Positions 1 to 7,645 of a stretch of 16,555 nucleotides of DNA are shown in pieces. Below the pieces are notes generated by a model. That model had not been told where the DNA came from and searched no databases. It was given only the letters and a program-made list of their open reading frames with translations. Numbering within the stretch: the stretch's first letter is position 1; every line of letters begins with the position of its first letter. Origin of the DNA: CAYRUP01 sp964578975 (lineage in GTDB: Bacteria; Pseudomonadota; Gammaproteobacteria; DSM-16500). The DNA is taken from positions 1 to 16,555 of the forward strand of contig CAZOFA010000050.1 in NCBI GenBank assembly GCA_964578975.1, given 5' to 3'. The position numbers and the translations under genes are program-made.

Positions 1-237
1 GACGAGAGGATCACATCGGAATTAAAAATAGAACGGTGTTAACAAATTTTCCTGCGCGACAGGCGTTGGAATCTGTCATCCTGAACTAAGAGTTGTCATT
101 GCGAGCGCAGCGAGCAATGACGAGAGGATCACATCGGAATTAAAAATAGAACGGTGTTAACAAATTTTCCTGCACGGCAGGCATTGGAATCTGTCATCCT
201 GATCTAAGAGTTGTCATTGCGAGCGCAGCGAAGCAAT
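1..237. repeat. Tandem duplication, two copies of a 118-base unit
   Basis: Copy 1 is 1-118 and copy 2 is 119-237, in direct orientation. They differ by about four substitutions and one inserted A near the end (gcgagcaat against gcgaagcaat). Each unit starts with gacgagaggatcac and ends in the palindromic core GTCATTGCGAGCGCAGCGA. The first copy may extend to the left of the window. There is no convincing coding capacity. With the palindromes and T tracts that follow, it fills the gene-free stretch 1-406. Confidence 0.9.
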
Positions 238-274
238 CCAGGTTTTTGACCGACATGCAAAACCTGGATTGCTT
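231..274. repeat. Perfect 16-bp stem hairpin
   Basis: The arms aagcaatccaggtttt (231-246) and its exact reverse complement (259-274) enclose a 12-base loop. On the plus strand a gap of ten Ns and then T10 (285-294) follow. This recalls an intrinsic terminator, but the true distance between stem and T tract is hidden by the gap. For the minus-strand operon the tract reads as A and would not serve as a U tract. Confidence 0.75.
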
Positions 275-284
275 NNNNNNNNNN
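275..284. other. Assembly gap (10 Ns) beside homopolymer tracts
   Basis: Ten undetermined bases are immediately followed by T10 (285-294) and soon after by T12 (307-318). The gap probably marks a place where the hairpin and poly-T run could not be resolved, so its true length is unknown. Open reading frames crossing it are artefacts. Confidence 0.95.
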
Positions 285-406
285 TTTTTTTTTTATTGTG
301 TCTTCCTTTTTTTTTTTTGTTATTTGCGCGCCGTGCGACGCAACCCTGTTTTTGCCCCTCTTGCAAAACCGTGGATTGTTTCGCTGCGCTCGCAATGACG
401 AGAGGA

Positions 407-1609
407 TCACACCTGCTTTGCCGTATATTTCAAATAAAAACTCATCGGAATTAAATTCATTTTAGCCATCAGATAAAAAAACGGTCGCATCTTTTCAAAT
501 GTCGGTTTGTATGTTTTAAATTCTTTATACGTGCGTTGTGGTTGTGTCATAAAAGTAAGAAACTCATTATCACTTAACCCCAACCGTTTTTTGACCAACT
601 CAACTAAGGTCGGATCGCAAGTCGGAACACTTTCAAGCAGTTCAAGACCAACTTGTCTATCCATCTGACCCGATCTAACCATTGCTGCATAGCCATTGAT
701 CCGATTATCGATATTAAATCGTCTCACGATAAAATAAGTGTGATAAAAATTAGTAATTCGATTTTCTAAATGATGTCCACCATACCATTGCCAGGCAAAT
801 TTCTCCGTCAGCATTTTCTTGGCTTCCTCTTTTTGATAATCAAGATACCAAAAAGGACGAATTTTTTTTAATCGGCTCCATAACATCCATTTCAATTGTT
901 TTGATAACCACATATACGGATAGGTTTTTAGATTTTTTAATTTCCCGTATTGTTTATGCATGCTATGAACATATTTCGCATCCATATACAACCAGCCCAG
1001 AGGCGAAATACCTTCGGTTTTAAAAGAATGTCCCTCAAAAATATATTTAATCCCATGCTTAATCGCGGCGGTATTTAACGTGACTGCAAGCGCTAAATCC
1101 GTGGGCGCCTCAAGATCAGGCACACCTGCTTGCAAAATCGCACGATACAAATCATCATATTCATCGTTATCAACGACATGCGTCCATAAATCGACATTTA
1201 ATTTATTTAACACATGATGAATATTCTCAACCGCGATGGTTGAATTCCACGTATTATCAAAATGAACGGCTAAAGGTCGTAACCCTAACTCTTTCGCTAA
1301 ATAAATGAGATAGGAAGAATCCGCCCCACCACTCACTCCGACGATGAGATCATATTGTTTTTTCCGCCCGTCATATTTTATTTTATCAACAATTTTATAA
1401 AATTCTGCTTTACCCGCTTCACTTTGGTATTGCTCCATCAATTGATCGTGTGTCTGACAATAACTGCACATACCTTTTGCATCAAAAGAAATGCCCGGCG
1501 TTGCAGCATCATAAAGGCACCGGTTACACCTTTTTTGCGTGGCTCGTTTTCTGCGCGAGAACCATTCTTCTTCCCAGGCTTTTTCATCGATAAATATACG
1601 TTCATTCAT
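407..1609 (-). CDS. WbpG/WbuX/PseA-type N-acetyl sugar amidotransferase
   Basis: This 400-residue protein belongs to the family that converts an N-acetyl group on a nucleotide sugar to an acetamidino group in the cytoplasm, as WbpG does for 2,3-diacetamido-mannuronate and PseA for pseudaminic acid. What is seen: a zinc-ribbon-like pair CxxC (Cys28, Cys31) and CxxC (Cys48, Cys51), then the ATP-binding PP-loop SGGADS at residues 93-98 and a conserved GHSFKTEG stretch near 194-201. The length is close to the usual 370-380. It starts with ATG four bases after the acetyltransferase stop, with a weak AAAGAA upstream, and is the last gene of the operon here. Known WbpG works with HisH/HisF-like partners supplying ammonia; none is visible in the window. 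The TGA stop lies at the edge of a dispersed palindromic repeat. The family call is firm; the exact sugar is unknown. Confidence 0.88.
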   Translation of the reverse strand: MNERIFIDEKAWEEEWFSRRKRATQKRCNRCLYDAATPGISFDAKGMCSYCQTHDQLMEQYQSEAGKAEFYKIVDKIKYDGRKKQYDLIVGVSGGADSSYLIYLAKELGLRPLAVHFDNTWNSTIAVENIHHVLNKLNVDLWTHVVDNDEYDDLYRAILQAGVPDLEAPTDLALAVTLNTAAIKHGIKYIFEGHSFKTEGISPLGWLYMDAKYVHSMHKQYGKLKNLKTYPYMWLSKQLKWMLWSRLKKIRPFWYLDYQKEEAKKMLTEKFAWQWYGGHHLENRITNFYHTYFIVRRFNIDNRINGYAAMVRSGQMDRQVGLELLESVPTCDPTLVELVKKRLGLSDNEFLTFMTQPQRTYKEFKTYKPTFEKMRPFFYLMAKMNLIPMSFYLKYTAKQV

Positions 1610-1613
1610 ATTT

Positions 1614-2180
1614 TTATTCTTTAATTAAAATAGTTTCATTGATTCGAATGGGAGTGCCAAAGGCTTTGCTATAAGGCGGAATGTTTTTATTCACCAAACT
1701 ATTTGCCCCAATCACTGAACCTTTACCAATCGTAACACCTTTTTGGATAATGGTATTGGGGCCAATATAACAATTATCCTCAATGAGGGTGCGCGCATAT
1801 TGATAAGGTGACTCGCCCCCTGAAGTTGCCCATTCAACGCTATCATGACTGTAAATTTGCACACCCGCAGAAATAGAACAATTTGATCCAATCACCAACT
1901 CACCAGAACCATCTAAAATGACAAAAGGACCAATCCAGGTATTTTTTCCAACTTTCACATCGCCCAACACAACTGCATTATCATAAATTGAGCTTCCGTC
2001 GCCAAATCCCAAAAACTTTGCTTTTTCATGCCGATCAACAAAATACTCACTCAATGGCAATACACGGTTAAAATGATCTTTTTTATTTTTCCAAAGAATT
2101 TTAACAAATGAAATAAACCAGAGAATGAATTTGTATCCTCGCTTTGTTTGAATCGTTTTTAATTCGTCAGAGAGCTTCAT
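1614..2180 (-). CDS. Hexapeptide-repeat (left-handed beta-helix) acyltransferase
   Basis: This is a predicted cytoplasmic acetyl-CoA-dependent O- or N-acetyltransferase of 188 residues, likely acting on a polysaccharide sugar precursor. The central and C-terminal parts show imperfect hexapeptide repeats (IGSNCS, IEDNCYIGPN, IGKGSVIGAN), the likely catalytic His in the YSHDS stretch, and the typical closing PPYSKAFGTPIRI segment. The chosen ATG (MKLSDELK) lies two bases after the stop of the upstream amidotransferase gene, with GGA about eight bases before it. A longer form from an ATG at 2210 would overlap that gene by 28 bases and add ten residues unlike the family. Neighbours on both sides transfer amide or amidine nitrogen, so it probably decorates the same sugar. 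The acceptor cannot be told from sequence. Confidence 0.8.
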   Translation of the reverse strand: MKLSDELKTIQTKRGYKFILWFISFVKILWKNKKDHFNRVLPLSEYFVDRHEKAKFLGFGDGSSIYDNAVVLGDVKVGKNTWIGPFVILDGSGELVIGSNCSISAGVQIYSHDSVEWATSGGESPYQYARTLIEDNCYIGPNTIIQKGVTIGKGSVIGANSLVNKNIPPYSKAFGTPIRINETILIKE

Positions 2181-2182
2181 CG

Positions 2183-4201
2183 TTATTCCATGCAATATTG
2201 GGAACACCATTCATCAAAATTTAACAATGACCAAATAAATAAACGCTTATTTTCCACACCTTGCAAATGCGCCTCTAAGATGGTTTCAACCGACGGAAAA
2301 TTAAAATATTTATAAATCGGTCGCGCACTCGACATCAATTTATTTTTAATATAATTAATACTATCGCCTTTAAACCAACTTTCATCCGGCGATGAAAAAC
2401 CTTGTTTAACCCCTTCGGTAATTTTTTGCGGAATATATTTAGCCAGCGCCTTACGCAAAATTAATTTTCCGTCATTGGTTTTTTCAAAATACTGGCGCGC
2501 TTTATCGCCCGCATTATTTTCATTAATGCGAATGACTTGTTGTAAATTGCCTAATTTAAGATTCACCGGCACTTTCATCGCGAAATCAACTAAATCATTA
2601 TCTAAAAATGGTACGCGGGTTTCGAGCGAATGCGCCATACTCAATTTATCTTCGACGACTAACAAACCGTGCAGAAATGTTTTCGCTTCGAAATACAGTG
2701 AATGATTCACATAATCTTCCGGCCGGGTTAAACGATCGGCATGCTGATGAAAAACCTCACGAAATAAATCGCGCGTCCATACATGAGAAACCTTATCCCA
2801 AATCGGGGAAAATATTTTTTTCAGATGAGAATTATCGACAAGTCGTTGCCAAAACAAATAATATTTATCGATATAGTGCTCAAAATCATCGTTAATCACC
2901 GCGCGATAATAGCGCCAGGGATAACCACCAAATAATTCATCGCCACCGGTTCCCGCTAAAACAACTTTCACAAATTTACTGGCGAGTTTACTCGCATAAT
3001 AATTTGGATAGCTTTGCCCCACACGCGGTTGCTCAAGATGCCAAGAAAATTTTGGCATACAACGTTCCATATCCCCTGACTTTAATACCATTTCATAATG
3101 TTCGGTTTTAAAAAGATAAGACATGTGCTCGGCTTTTTCGCGCTCATCGAATCCTAACTCCAAACCCGACGCACTATGCAAATCAAATCCGACTGTGAAA
3201 GTTTTTAAATAAGGAATTTTTTTTGCCGCAATCGCCGTAATGGAGCCGCTATCCATGCCTCCACTGAGGTAACTGCCAATTTCAACATCACTGACTAATT
3301 GTCTTTCCACCGCTTGATTAAACAATCGATCGAGTTCTTCAATATACGATTGTTCATCTTGCACGGTGTCAGGTTCACTAAAATTAAAATCCCAATAACA
3401 TTCTGGTTTGATTTGCACATTTTCATCATTGAGATTCAGTTGAATATAATGACCGGCGGGAAGCATCTGCACATTTTTATATAACGTTTTGTCGGTAAAA
3501 ATATTTTGAAAAGTAAAATATTCCAACATTGCTTCATAATTCATTTCTTTTTTATATTGTTTATATTCGAGAATAGTTTTGACTTCGCTGCCAAAAACTA
3601 ATGTGCCATCCAAAAGTTGGGTATAATAAAGTGGTTTAATGCCATAACGATCACGTGCCAGAAAAAAAAGATTATTCACTTTGTCCCACAGCGCAAAAGC
3701 AAACATCCCATTGAATTTATGAATCGCGTCAATTCCCCATTCTTGATAGGCCGCCAAAATGACTTCCGTGTCGGTTTTGGTTCTAAATTCATAACCTAAC
3801 TGCTGCAGTTCTAATTTAATGTCTTGGAAATTATAAATTTCGCCGTTATAGGTGATCCAAATTTCTTTGGAGACATCGCTCATGGGTTGGTGACCCGCCG
3901 CTGTAGTATCAATAATGGCTAAACGTCGGTGACCCAAAAATATATCCCAGGGATAAGCATGTAATTCATGTAATCCATACTCTGAATCAATGGCCGGTAA
4001 CAACGGATTTATTTTTTTGAATTGCTGATCAGTGAATGATGCCTGATAGCCAGAATTTTTTTTATTTTTCTGCGTACGTTTCGCAACAAAATAGCCGGCA
4101 TCATCTGGGCCACGGTGCGCGATAATATCACACATGGCTTTGAGATAATTTGCATTAAGCGTTCGATCTCCAAAACAAATTACGCCACTGATTCCACACA
4201 T
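2183..4201 (-). CDS. Asparagine-synthase-like glutamine amidotransferase (WbpS-type)
   Basis: This 672-residue class II glutamine amidotransferase fused to an AsnB-type ATP-pyrophosphatase is likely to amidate a uronic acid carboxyl rather than make asparagine, judging by its locus. What is seen: nucleophile Cys2 directly after the start Met (fixing the start), RGPDD at 30-34, GHRRL at 90-94, YNGEIYN at 118-124 and TDTE near 143-146. The synthetase half has the PP-loop SGGMDS at 313-318 and GTGGDELFGG at 417-426. About 45 residues (41-88) lie between RGPDDAGYF and GHRRL, where ordinary AsnB is shorter. The gene overlaps the upstream aminotransferase by 22 bases. In Pseudomonas O-antigen loci WbpS-like proteins are inferred to convert GalNAcA to its uronamide, and UDP-GalNAcA could be made here by TviB and TviC. 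True asparagine synthesis remains possible. Confidence 0.85.
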   Translation of the reverse strand: MCGISGVICFGDRTLNANYLKAMCDIIAHRGPDDAGYFVAKRTQKNKKNSGYQASFTDQQFKKINPLLPAIDSEYGLHELHAYPWDIFLGHRRLAIIDTTAAGHQPMSDVSKEIWITYNGEIYNFQDIKLELQQLGYEFRTKTDTEVILAAYQEWGIDAIHKFNGMFAFALWDKVNNLFFLARDRYGIKPLYYTQLLDGTLVFGSEVKTILEYKQYKKEMNYEAMLEYFTFQNIFTDKTLYKNVQMLPAGHYIQLNLNDENVQIKPECYWDFNFSEPDTVQDEQSYIEELDRLFNQAVERQLVSDVEIGSYLSGGMDSGSITAIAAKKIPYLKTFTVGFDLHSASGLELGFDEREKAEHMSYLFKTEHYEMVLKSGDMERCMPKFSWHLEQPRVGQSYPNYYASKLASKFVKVVLAGTGGDELFGGYPWRYYRAVINDDFEHYIDKYYLFWQRLVDNSHLKKIFSPIWDKVSHVWTRDLFREVFHQHADRLTRPEDYVNHSLYFEAKTFLHGLLVVEDKLSMAHSLETRVPFLDNDLVDFAMKVPVNLKLGNLQQVIRINENNAGDKARQYFEKTNDGKLILRKALAKYIPQKITEGVKQGFSSPDESWFKGDSINYIKNKLMSSARPIYKYFNFPSVETILEAHLQGVENKRLFIWSLLNFDEWCSQYCME

Positions 4202-5385
4202 TTGGCTAAACCCTCATGGATATTTTGTACGACATAATTAAATTCAATTTCCGTCATCCCCGCATATAAGGGTAAAGTAATACTGAGACGATCGGCTGCA
4301 TAAGACATGAGATAATCACTATTTTTTAATTGATAACGATCACGATAATAACTTAAGGTATGCACGGCATGCGTTCCTTGTCGCGTGGCAATGCCTTGCG
4401 TTTCTAAGTCTTGCATGAATTCATTTCTGAGTGCATTTAACCGATCAATTTTATTGACAGTCAGGTTTTCTAGCGTTTCATTTCCGATAAATAAACAAAC
4501 ATACGATTGGTAAGCATGCTTATAGTGTTCCGGCACGCGAGGCGTCAATAATTGTTTTACATTTTTTAATGCATTCGTATATTGCAGAGCAACCTCACGT
4601 CGACCTTGCATAATGCGCTGCGCTTTTTGCATTTGCGCCACTCCCAACGCACCTTGTATATCCGTCATGCGATAGTTGTAACCACGCATCGTAAAATCAG
4701 GTAACAACGATCCGCCTTTTTCTTTATGTCGTGTTAAATCCGATTTACTCGCACCATGATCTTTCAGTTGAGAAACATGTTTAGCGAGTTGCTCATCATG
4801 CGTAATTAACATACCACCTTCACCAGTGGTAATGGCTTTACGCGGATGAAAAGAAAAACAGCCACAATCACCCCAGGTGCCAGCATGTTGATGATCAATC
4901 CACGCATCGAATGCGCACGCGGCATCCTCAATCACTTTCACCTGATATTTTTTGGCTAGCGCCATAATACGCGGCATGTCTGCGCATAAACCAAATAAAT
5001 GCACCGGCATGATGGCTTTGATGTCGGAATGTGTTTGTAACAATCGTTCTAATTGGTCGACATCCATATTAAACGTTTGTAAATCAATATCACAAAAAAT
5101 AACGCGCGCGCCGGTGTATTCCACGGCATTCGCGGAGGCGACATAGGTAAAAGAAGGGACGACAACTTTATCATCGCGGCCAATTCCCATGGCCACCAAT
5201 CCTAAATGCAGAGCCGTGGTGCAGTTTGAGGTGGCTTCCGCAAATGGAATTTGTGCATGAGCCGCAAATAAATTTGCAAATTCACGCACATACGGTCCTT
5301 GCACTACCCAACCACTTTCCAATGGTTTGATAATCGCTGCTTTCTCTGCTTCATCAAATATCGCTTTGGTAATCGGTATTTTCAT
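4180..5385 (-). CDS. DegT/DnrJ/EryC1 sugar aminotransferase (perosamine-synthetase-like)
   Basis: This is a PLP-dependent aminotransferase of 401 residues, predicted to transfer an amino group from glutamate to a keto nucleotide-sugar in the cytoplasm. The PLP lysine is Lys183 in FHPRKAITTGEGG; Asp154 in the IEDAA motif would contact the pyridine nitrogen. The N-terminal MKIPITK with GWVVQGPYVREF is typical of perosamine-synthetase-like members. The ATG overlaps the TGA of the upstream epimerase (ATGA), a translational-coupling arrangement; a GTG three codons earlier is less likely. It is clearly diverged from the WbpE-like paralogue at 6512-7645, so it should act on a different keto sugar. 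No 4,6-dehydratase that would make a 4-keto substrate is in the window. The family is certain, the position aminated is not. Confidence 0.87.
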   Translation of the reverse strand: MKIPITKAIFDEAEKAAIIKPLESGWVVQGPYVREFANLFAAHAQIPFAEATSNCTTALHLGLVAMGIGRDDKVVVPSFTYVASANAVEYTGARVIFCDIDLQTFNMDVDQLERLLQTHSDIKAIMPVHLFGLCADMPRIMALAKKYQVKVIEDAACAFDAWIDHQHAGTWGDCGCFSFHPRKAITTGEGGMLITHDEQLAKHVSQLKDHGASKSDLTRHKEKGGSLLPDFTMRGYNYRMTDIQGALGVAQMQKAQRIMQGRREVALQYTNALKNVKQLLTPRVPEHYKHAYQSYVCLFIGNETLENLTVNKIDRLNALRNEFMQDLETQGIATRQGTHAVHTLSYYRDRYQLKNSDYLMSYAADRLSITLPLYAGMTEIEFNYVVQNIHEGLAKCVESVA

Positions 5386-6389
5386 GCAACGCACGCCTTT
5401 TCTTTGTTGCGGTTACGAGCAACCAAATTTTTATGCGCATTACGCCATTGAATTAATAATTTCAACCCTTCTTCCAGTTCAATGTTATATTGAAATCCCA
5501 TTTCATTTTCGGCACGCGTGGGATCACCAATGCGATTGGTCACAAAGGTTTGGCCAGCAGGTTCATAATGGATGGATAACGTGGAGCCGGTTATTTTTAA
5601 TATTTTTTCAGTTAATTCTTTAATTGTTGTTTGCACACCACTGCCGACGTTATAACATTGGTTCACCGCGTTCGATTGAAGCGCGCACAAATTTGCGCGT
5701 GCCACGTCACTCACATAAATAAAATCGTACGCTTGCGAGCCATCGCCATAAACAATCGGCGGCAATCCTTGATCGATACGATCTAAAATTTTCATAATCA
5801 CAGCGATATAGGTGCCTTTGTAATCTTGCCGAGCCCCATAGACATTCATATAACGTAAACCCACATAATTTAATCCATAGCGATGATAAAACGCACGGCA
5901 CATATGCTCACCGGCAATTTTAGTCGCGCCATAAAAAGTTTTATTGTTATAAATGTGATCTTCGGTCATCGGCAATTCCACTGCATCTCCATACACAGAC
6001 GCAGAAGACGAATAAATTAATTTTTTAACTTTATGTTTCACACACGCTTCTAACACATTAAATGTGCCTTCGATATTCACGTGAAATGCACTGCGCGGAT
6101 AATCATGACAATGTAACAACCATAACGCAGCTAAATGAAATACGTAGTCTTTTCCTTTGATGGCTTCATCTAAAATATCGGTTTGCGTAATATCGCCGCC
6201 TAACTCAAACACTTTTACGCGCGGATCTTTTAATGCCAGCTCTAAGTTATCAAACGTTCCCCGCGCGAAATTATCATAAACGACGATCTCAGCCACATCA
6301 TGCTTCACTAATTCATCCACCACATGACTGCCGATCAGTCCCGCGCCGCCAATCAATACGATTTTTTTTCCCGCTAATTCGTTATTCAT
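5382..6389 (-). CDS. NAD-dependent nucleotide-sugar epimerase (extended SDR)
   Basis: This 335-residue extended short-chain dehydrogenase/reductase acts on nucleotide sugars. The NAD-binding motif GGAGLIGS is at residues 14-21 and the catalytic Tyr-x3-Lys is Tyr153-Gly-Ala-Thr-Lys157. The SSSASVYG segment at 127-134 is epimerase-like and lacks the Asp-Glu pair that marks 4,6-dehydratases, so a UDP-sugar C4-epimerase or related oxidoreductase is more likely. The ATG is preceded by AAGGA at good spacing. It is the first gene after the repeat-filled gap and heads a second sugar-modification module; its stop is overlapped by the next start. It is divergent from the TviC/WbpP-like protein of the same locus, so the two are probably not redundant. 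The substrate is not known. Confidence 0.85.
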   Translation of the reverse strand: MNNELAGKKIVLIGGAGLIGSHVVDELVKHDVAEIVVYDNFARGTFDNLELALKDPRVKVFELGGDITQTDILDEAIKGKDYVFHLAALWLLHCHDYPRSAFHVNIEGTFNVLEACVKHKVKKLIYSSSASVYGDAVELPMTEDHIYNNKTFYGATKIAGEHMCRAFYHRYGLNYVGLRYMNVYGARQDYKGTYIAVIMKILDRIDQGLPPIVYGDGSQAYDFIYVSDVARANLCALQSNAVNQCYNVGSGVQTTIKELTEKILKITGSTLSIHYEPAGQTFVTNRIGDPTRAENEMGFQYNIELEEGLKLLIQWRNAHKNLVARNRNKEKACVA

Positions 6390-6431
6390 AAAATTCCTTC
6401 ATAGTTCTGATACTTGTCATCTCCGCACACT

Positions 6432-6527
6432 TGTCATCCCCGCGAAGGCGGGGATCCATCCCAATAGAGAAAAAAATCAGCTTTTTCTCGACAATGCCTA
6501 TAGATTCCCGCCTACGCGGGAATGACA
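6432..6527. repeat. Palindromic MITE/REP-like element between the two gene modules
   Basis: Outer arms of 25 bases at 6432-6456 (tgtcatccccgcgaaggcgg...) and, inverted, at 6503-6527 differ at three positions. Each arm is itself a small hairpin (ccccgc/gcgggg; cccgc/gcggg). An inner stem gagaaaaa (6467-6474) pairs with 6482-6489. The right arm runs into the coding end of the upstream aminotransferase and supplies its stop codon. The nested stems could act as a transcript-stability or attenuation structure inside the operon; this is inference. A partial copy of the left edge (acttgtcatctccgc, 6412-6426) repeats 6429-6443 with one mismatch. Confidence 0.85.
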
Positions 6528-7645
6528 TGAACTTGCTCACCTTCAAATATTTCTTGTAACGCCGTCGCTATATAATGTTGTTGTCGTTCAGTGACAAAGG
6601 CGCTCATCGGTAAACTCATAATCTCCTGTGCCACTTTCTCAGCCACCGGAAAATCGCCGAGTTTATATCCCAAATGTCGGAAACATTCTTGTAAATGCAG
6701 AGGTTTTGGATAATGCACCGCAGTCGGAATATTTTTATTTTTTAGCGCGTCGATTAAATCGTTTCGTTGTTTCACTCTAACAGAATATTGTGCGTAGACC
6801 GATGTTCTATCGTTTTTGATGTGCGGCAAAATAAATGGCTGATGCGCTAATAATTTTTGATAACGGTTAGCAATGTCAGCGCGTCGTTTTAATTCATCAG
6901 CAAAATATTTTAACTTCACTTGTAGAATAGCGGCTTGCAGGGTATCTAATCTGCAATTAAAACCAATGTATTGATGGTAATAACGTTTTGTTTGTCCGTG
7001 CACGCGTAAACTTTTTATTTTTTCAGCCAGCAGACCATCTTTTACCGCAATGGCGCCTCCATCCCCATAACATCCCAATGGTTTGGAGGGAAAAAAACTC
7101 ATACAACCCATATCACTTAAATTGGCGGATTTCATTCCTTTATAAACCGCACCAAAACTTTGCGCCGCATCTTCAATCACATAAATTTTTTGCGCGTGAT
7201 CTTGTGTAAGCGCATTAATCTCATCCATATCAGCCGGTTGACCAAACAACGAGACGGGGATAATAGCGCGCGTTTTCTCAGTGATTTTTGCAGCAATTTC
7301 TGTTGGATCAATATTATAAGTATCCGGTTGTATATCCACAAACACAGGCTTTGCGCGCAATAAATCAATCACTTCAGCGGTTGCGATAAAAGTAAACGGT
7401 GTCGTGATGATTTCGTCCCCCGGCTTGATATCAATCGCCATTAACGCGAGCAACAATGCATCCGTCCCACTGGCACAACTAATCACGTGATCACATTCTA
7501 AATATCGCGCCAAATCATTTTCCAGCGCAAACACTTCTGGACCCATAATAAATTGACAAGAATCCAATACTTTTTGTATTGCAAAATTAATTTCATCTTG
7601 ATAGGCAACATATTGCGCCGCTAAATCATGAAAATTGATTTTCAC
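6512..7645 (-). CDS. wbpE: WbpE-type UDP-3-keto sugar aminotransferase
   Basis: This DegT-family PLP aminotransferase of 377 residues is expected to convert UDP-3-keto-GlcNAcA to the 3-amino sugar using glutamate. The motif FFPSKPLGCYGDGGA carries the PLP lysine (Lys188), IEDAAQSFGA carries Asp159, and SCASGTDAL binds the cofactor phosphate; these match WbpE closely. The start is GTG, supported by AAGGA five bases upstream and by the match of MKINFHDL to the family start; it overlaps the end of wbpD by 20 bases. WbpB and WbpD homologues lie directly upstream, completing the set that makes UDP-GlcNAc3NAcA. The last residues Val-Ile-Pro-Ala and the TAG stop are encoded by the right arm of a palindromic repeat, so the original C-terminus has probably been replaced. 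Confidence 0.9.
   Translation of the reverse strand: MKINFHDLAAQYVAYQDEINFAIQKVLDSCQFIMGPEVFALENDLARYLECDHVISCASGTDALLLALMAIDIKPGDEIITTPFTFIATAEVIDLLRAKPVFVDIQPDTYNIDPTEIAAKITEKTRAIIPVSLFGQPADMDEINALTQDHAQKIYVIEDAAQSFGAVYKGMKSANLSDMGCMSFFPSKPLGCYGDGGAIAVKDGLLAEKIKSLRVHGQTKRYYHQYIGFNCRLDTLQAAILQVKLKYFADELKRRADIANRYQKLLAHQPFILPHIKNDRTSVYAQYSVRVKQRNDLIDALKNKNIPTAVHYPKPLHLQECFRHLGYKLGDFPVAEKVAQEIMSLPMSAFVTERQQHYIATALQEIFEGEQVHVIPA

Larger units (their letters stand above)
213..399. repeat. Inverted pair of dispersed palindromic repeats (MITE/REP-like)
   Basis: A 27-base arm at 213-239 (beginning gtcattgcgagcgcagcgaa) recurs in inverted orientation at 373-399 with a single mismatch. The interval holds a hairpin, an assembly gap and T-rich tracts. 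The same core occurs at 95-118 and, in both orientations, at the right end of the window (16443-16532), so this is a dispersed family. It resembles short non-coding palindromic repeats of many gammaproteobacterial genomes. No transposase is present, and whether it is mobile is unknown. Confidence 0.75.

Noticed and set aside
1..237. Repeated units considered as a possible CRISPR array
   Set aside because: Only two units of 118 bases that are similar over their whole length, with no alternating spacers and no cas genes.
231..294. Intrinsic terminator for a plus-strand transcript
   Set aside because: The stem is perfect but the T tract is separated by an assembly gap of unknown true length and no plus-strand gene ends here; kept only as a hairpin.
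204..454. Small open frames on both strands through the N gap and the left repeat region
   Set aside because: They cross undetermined bases and consist of palindromic repeats and T tracts; no family resemblance or credible ribosome binding site.
2475..2895. Plus-strand open frames opposite the AsnB-like gene
   Set aside because: They lie antisense to a well-conserved domain, lack ribosome binding sites and resemble no family.
6390..6511. Internal promoter before the second module
   Set aside because: Only weak -35/-10-like strings (ATGACA with TATCAG at 19-base spacing) are present, largely within repeat sequence; not strong enough to annotate.
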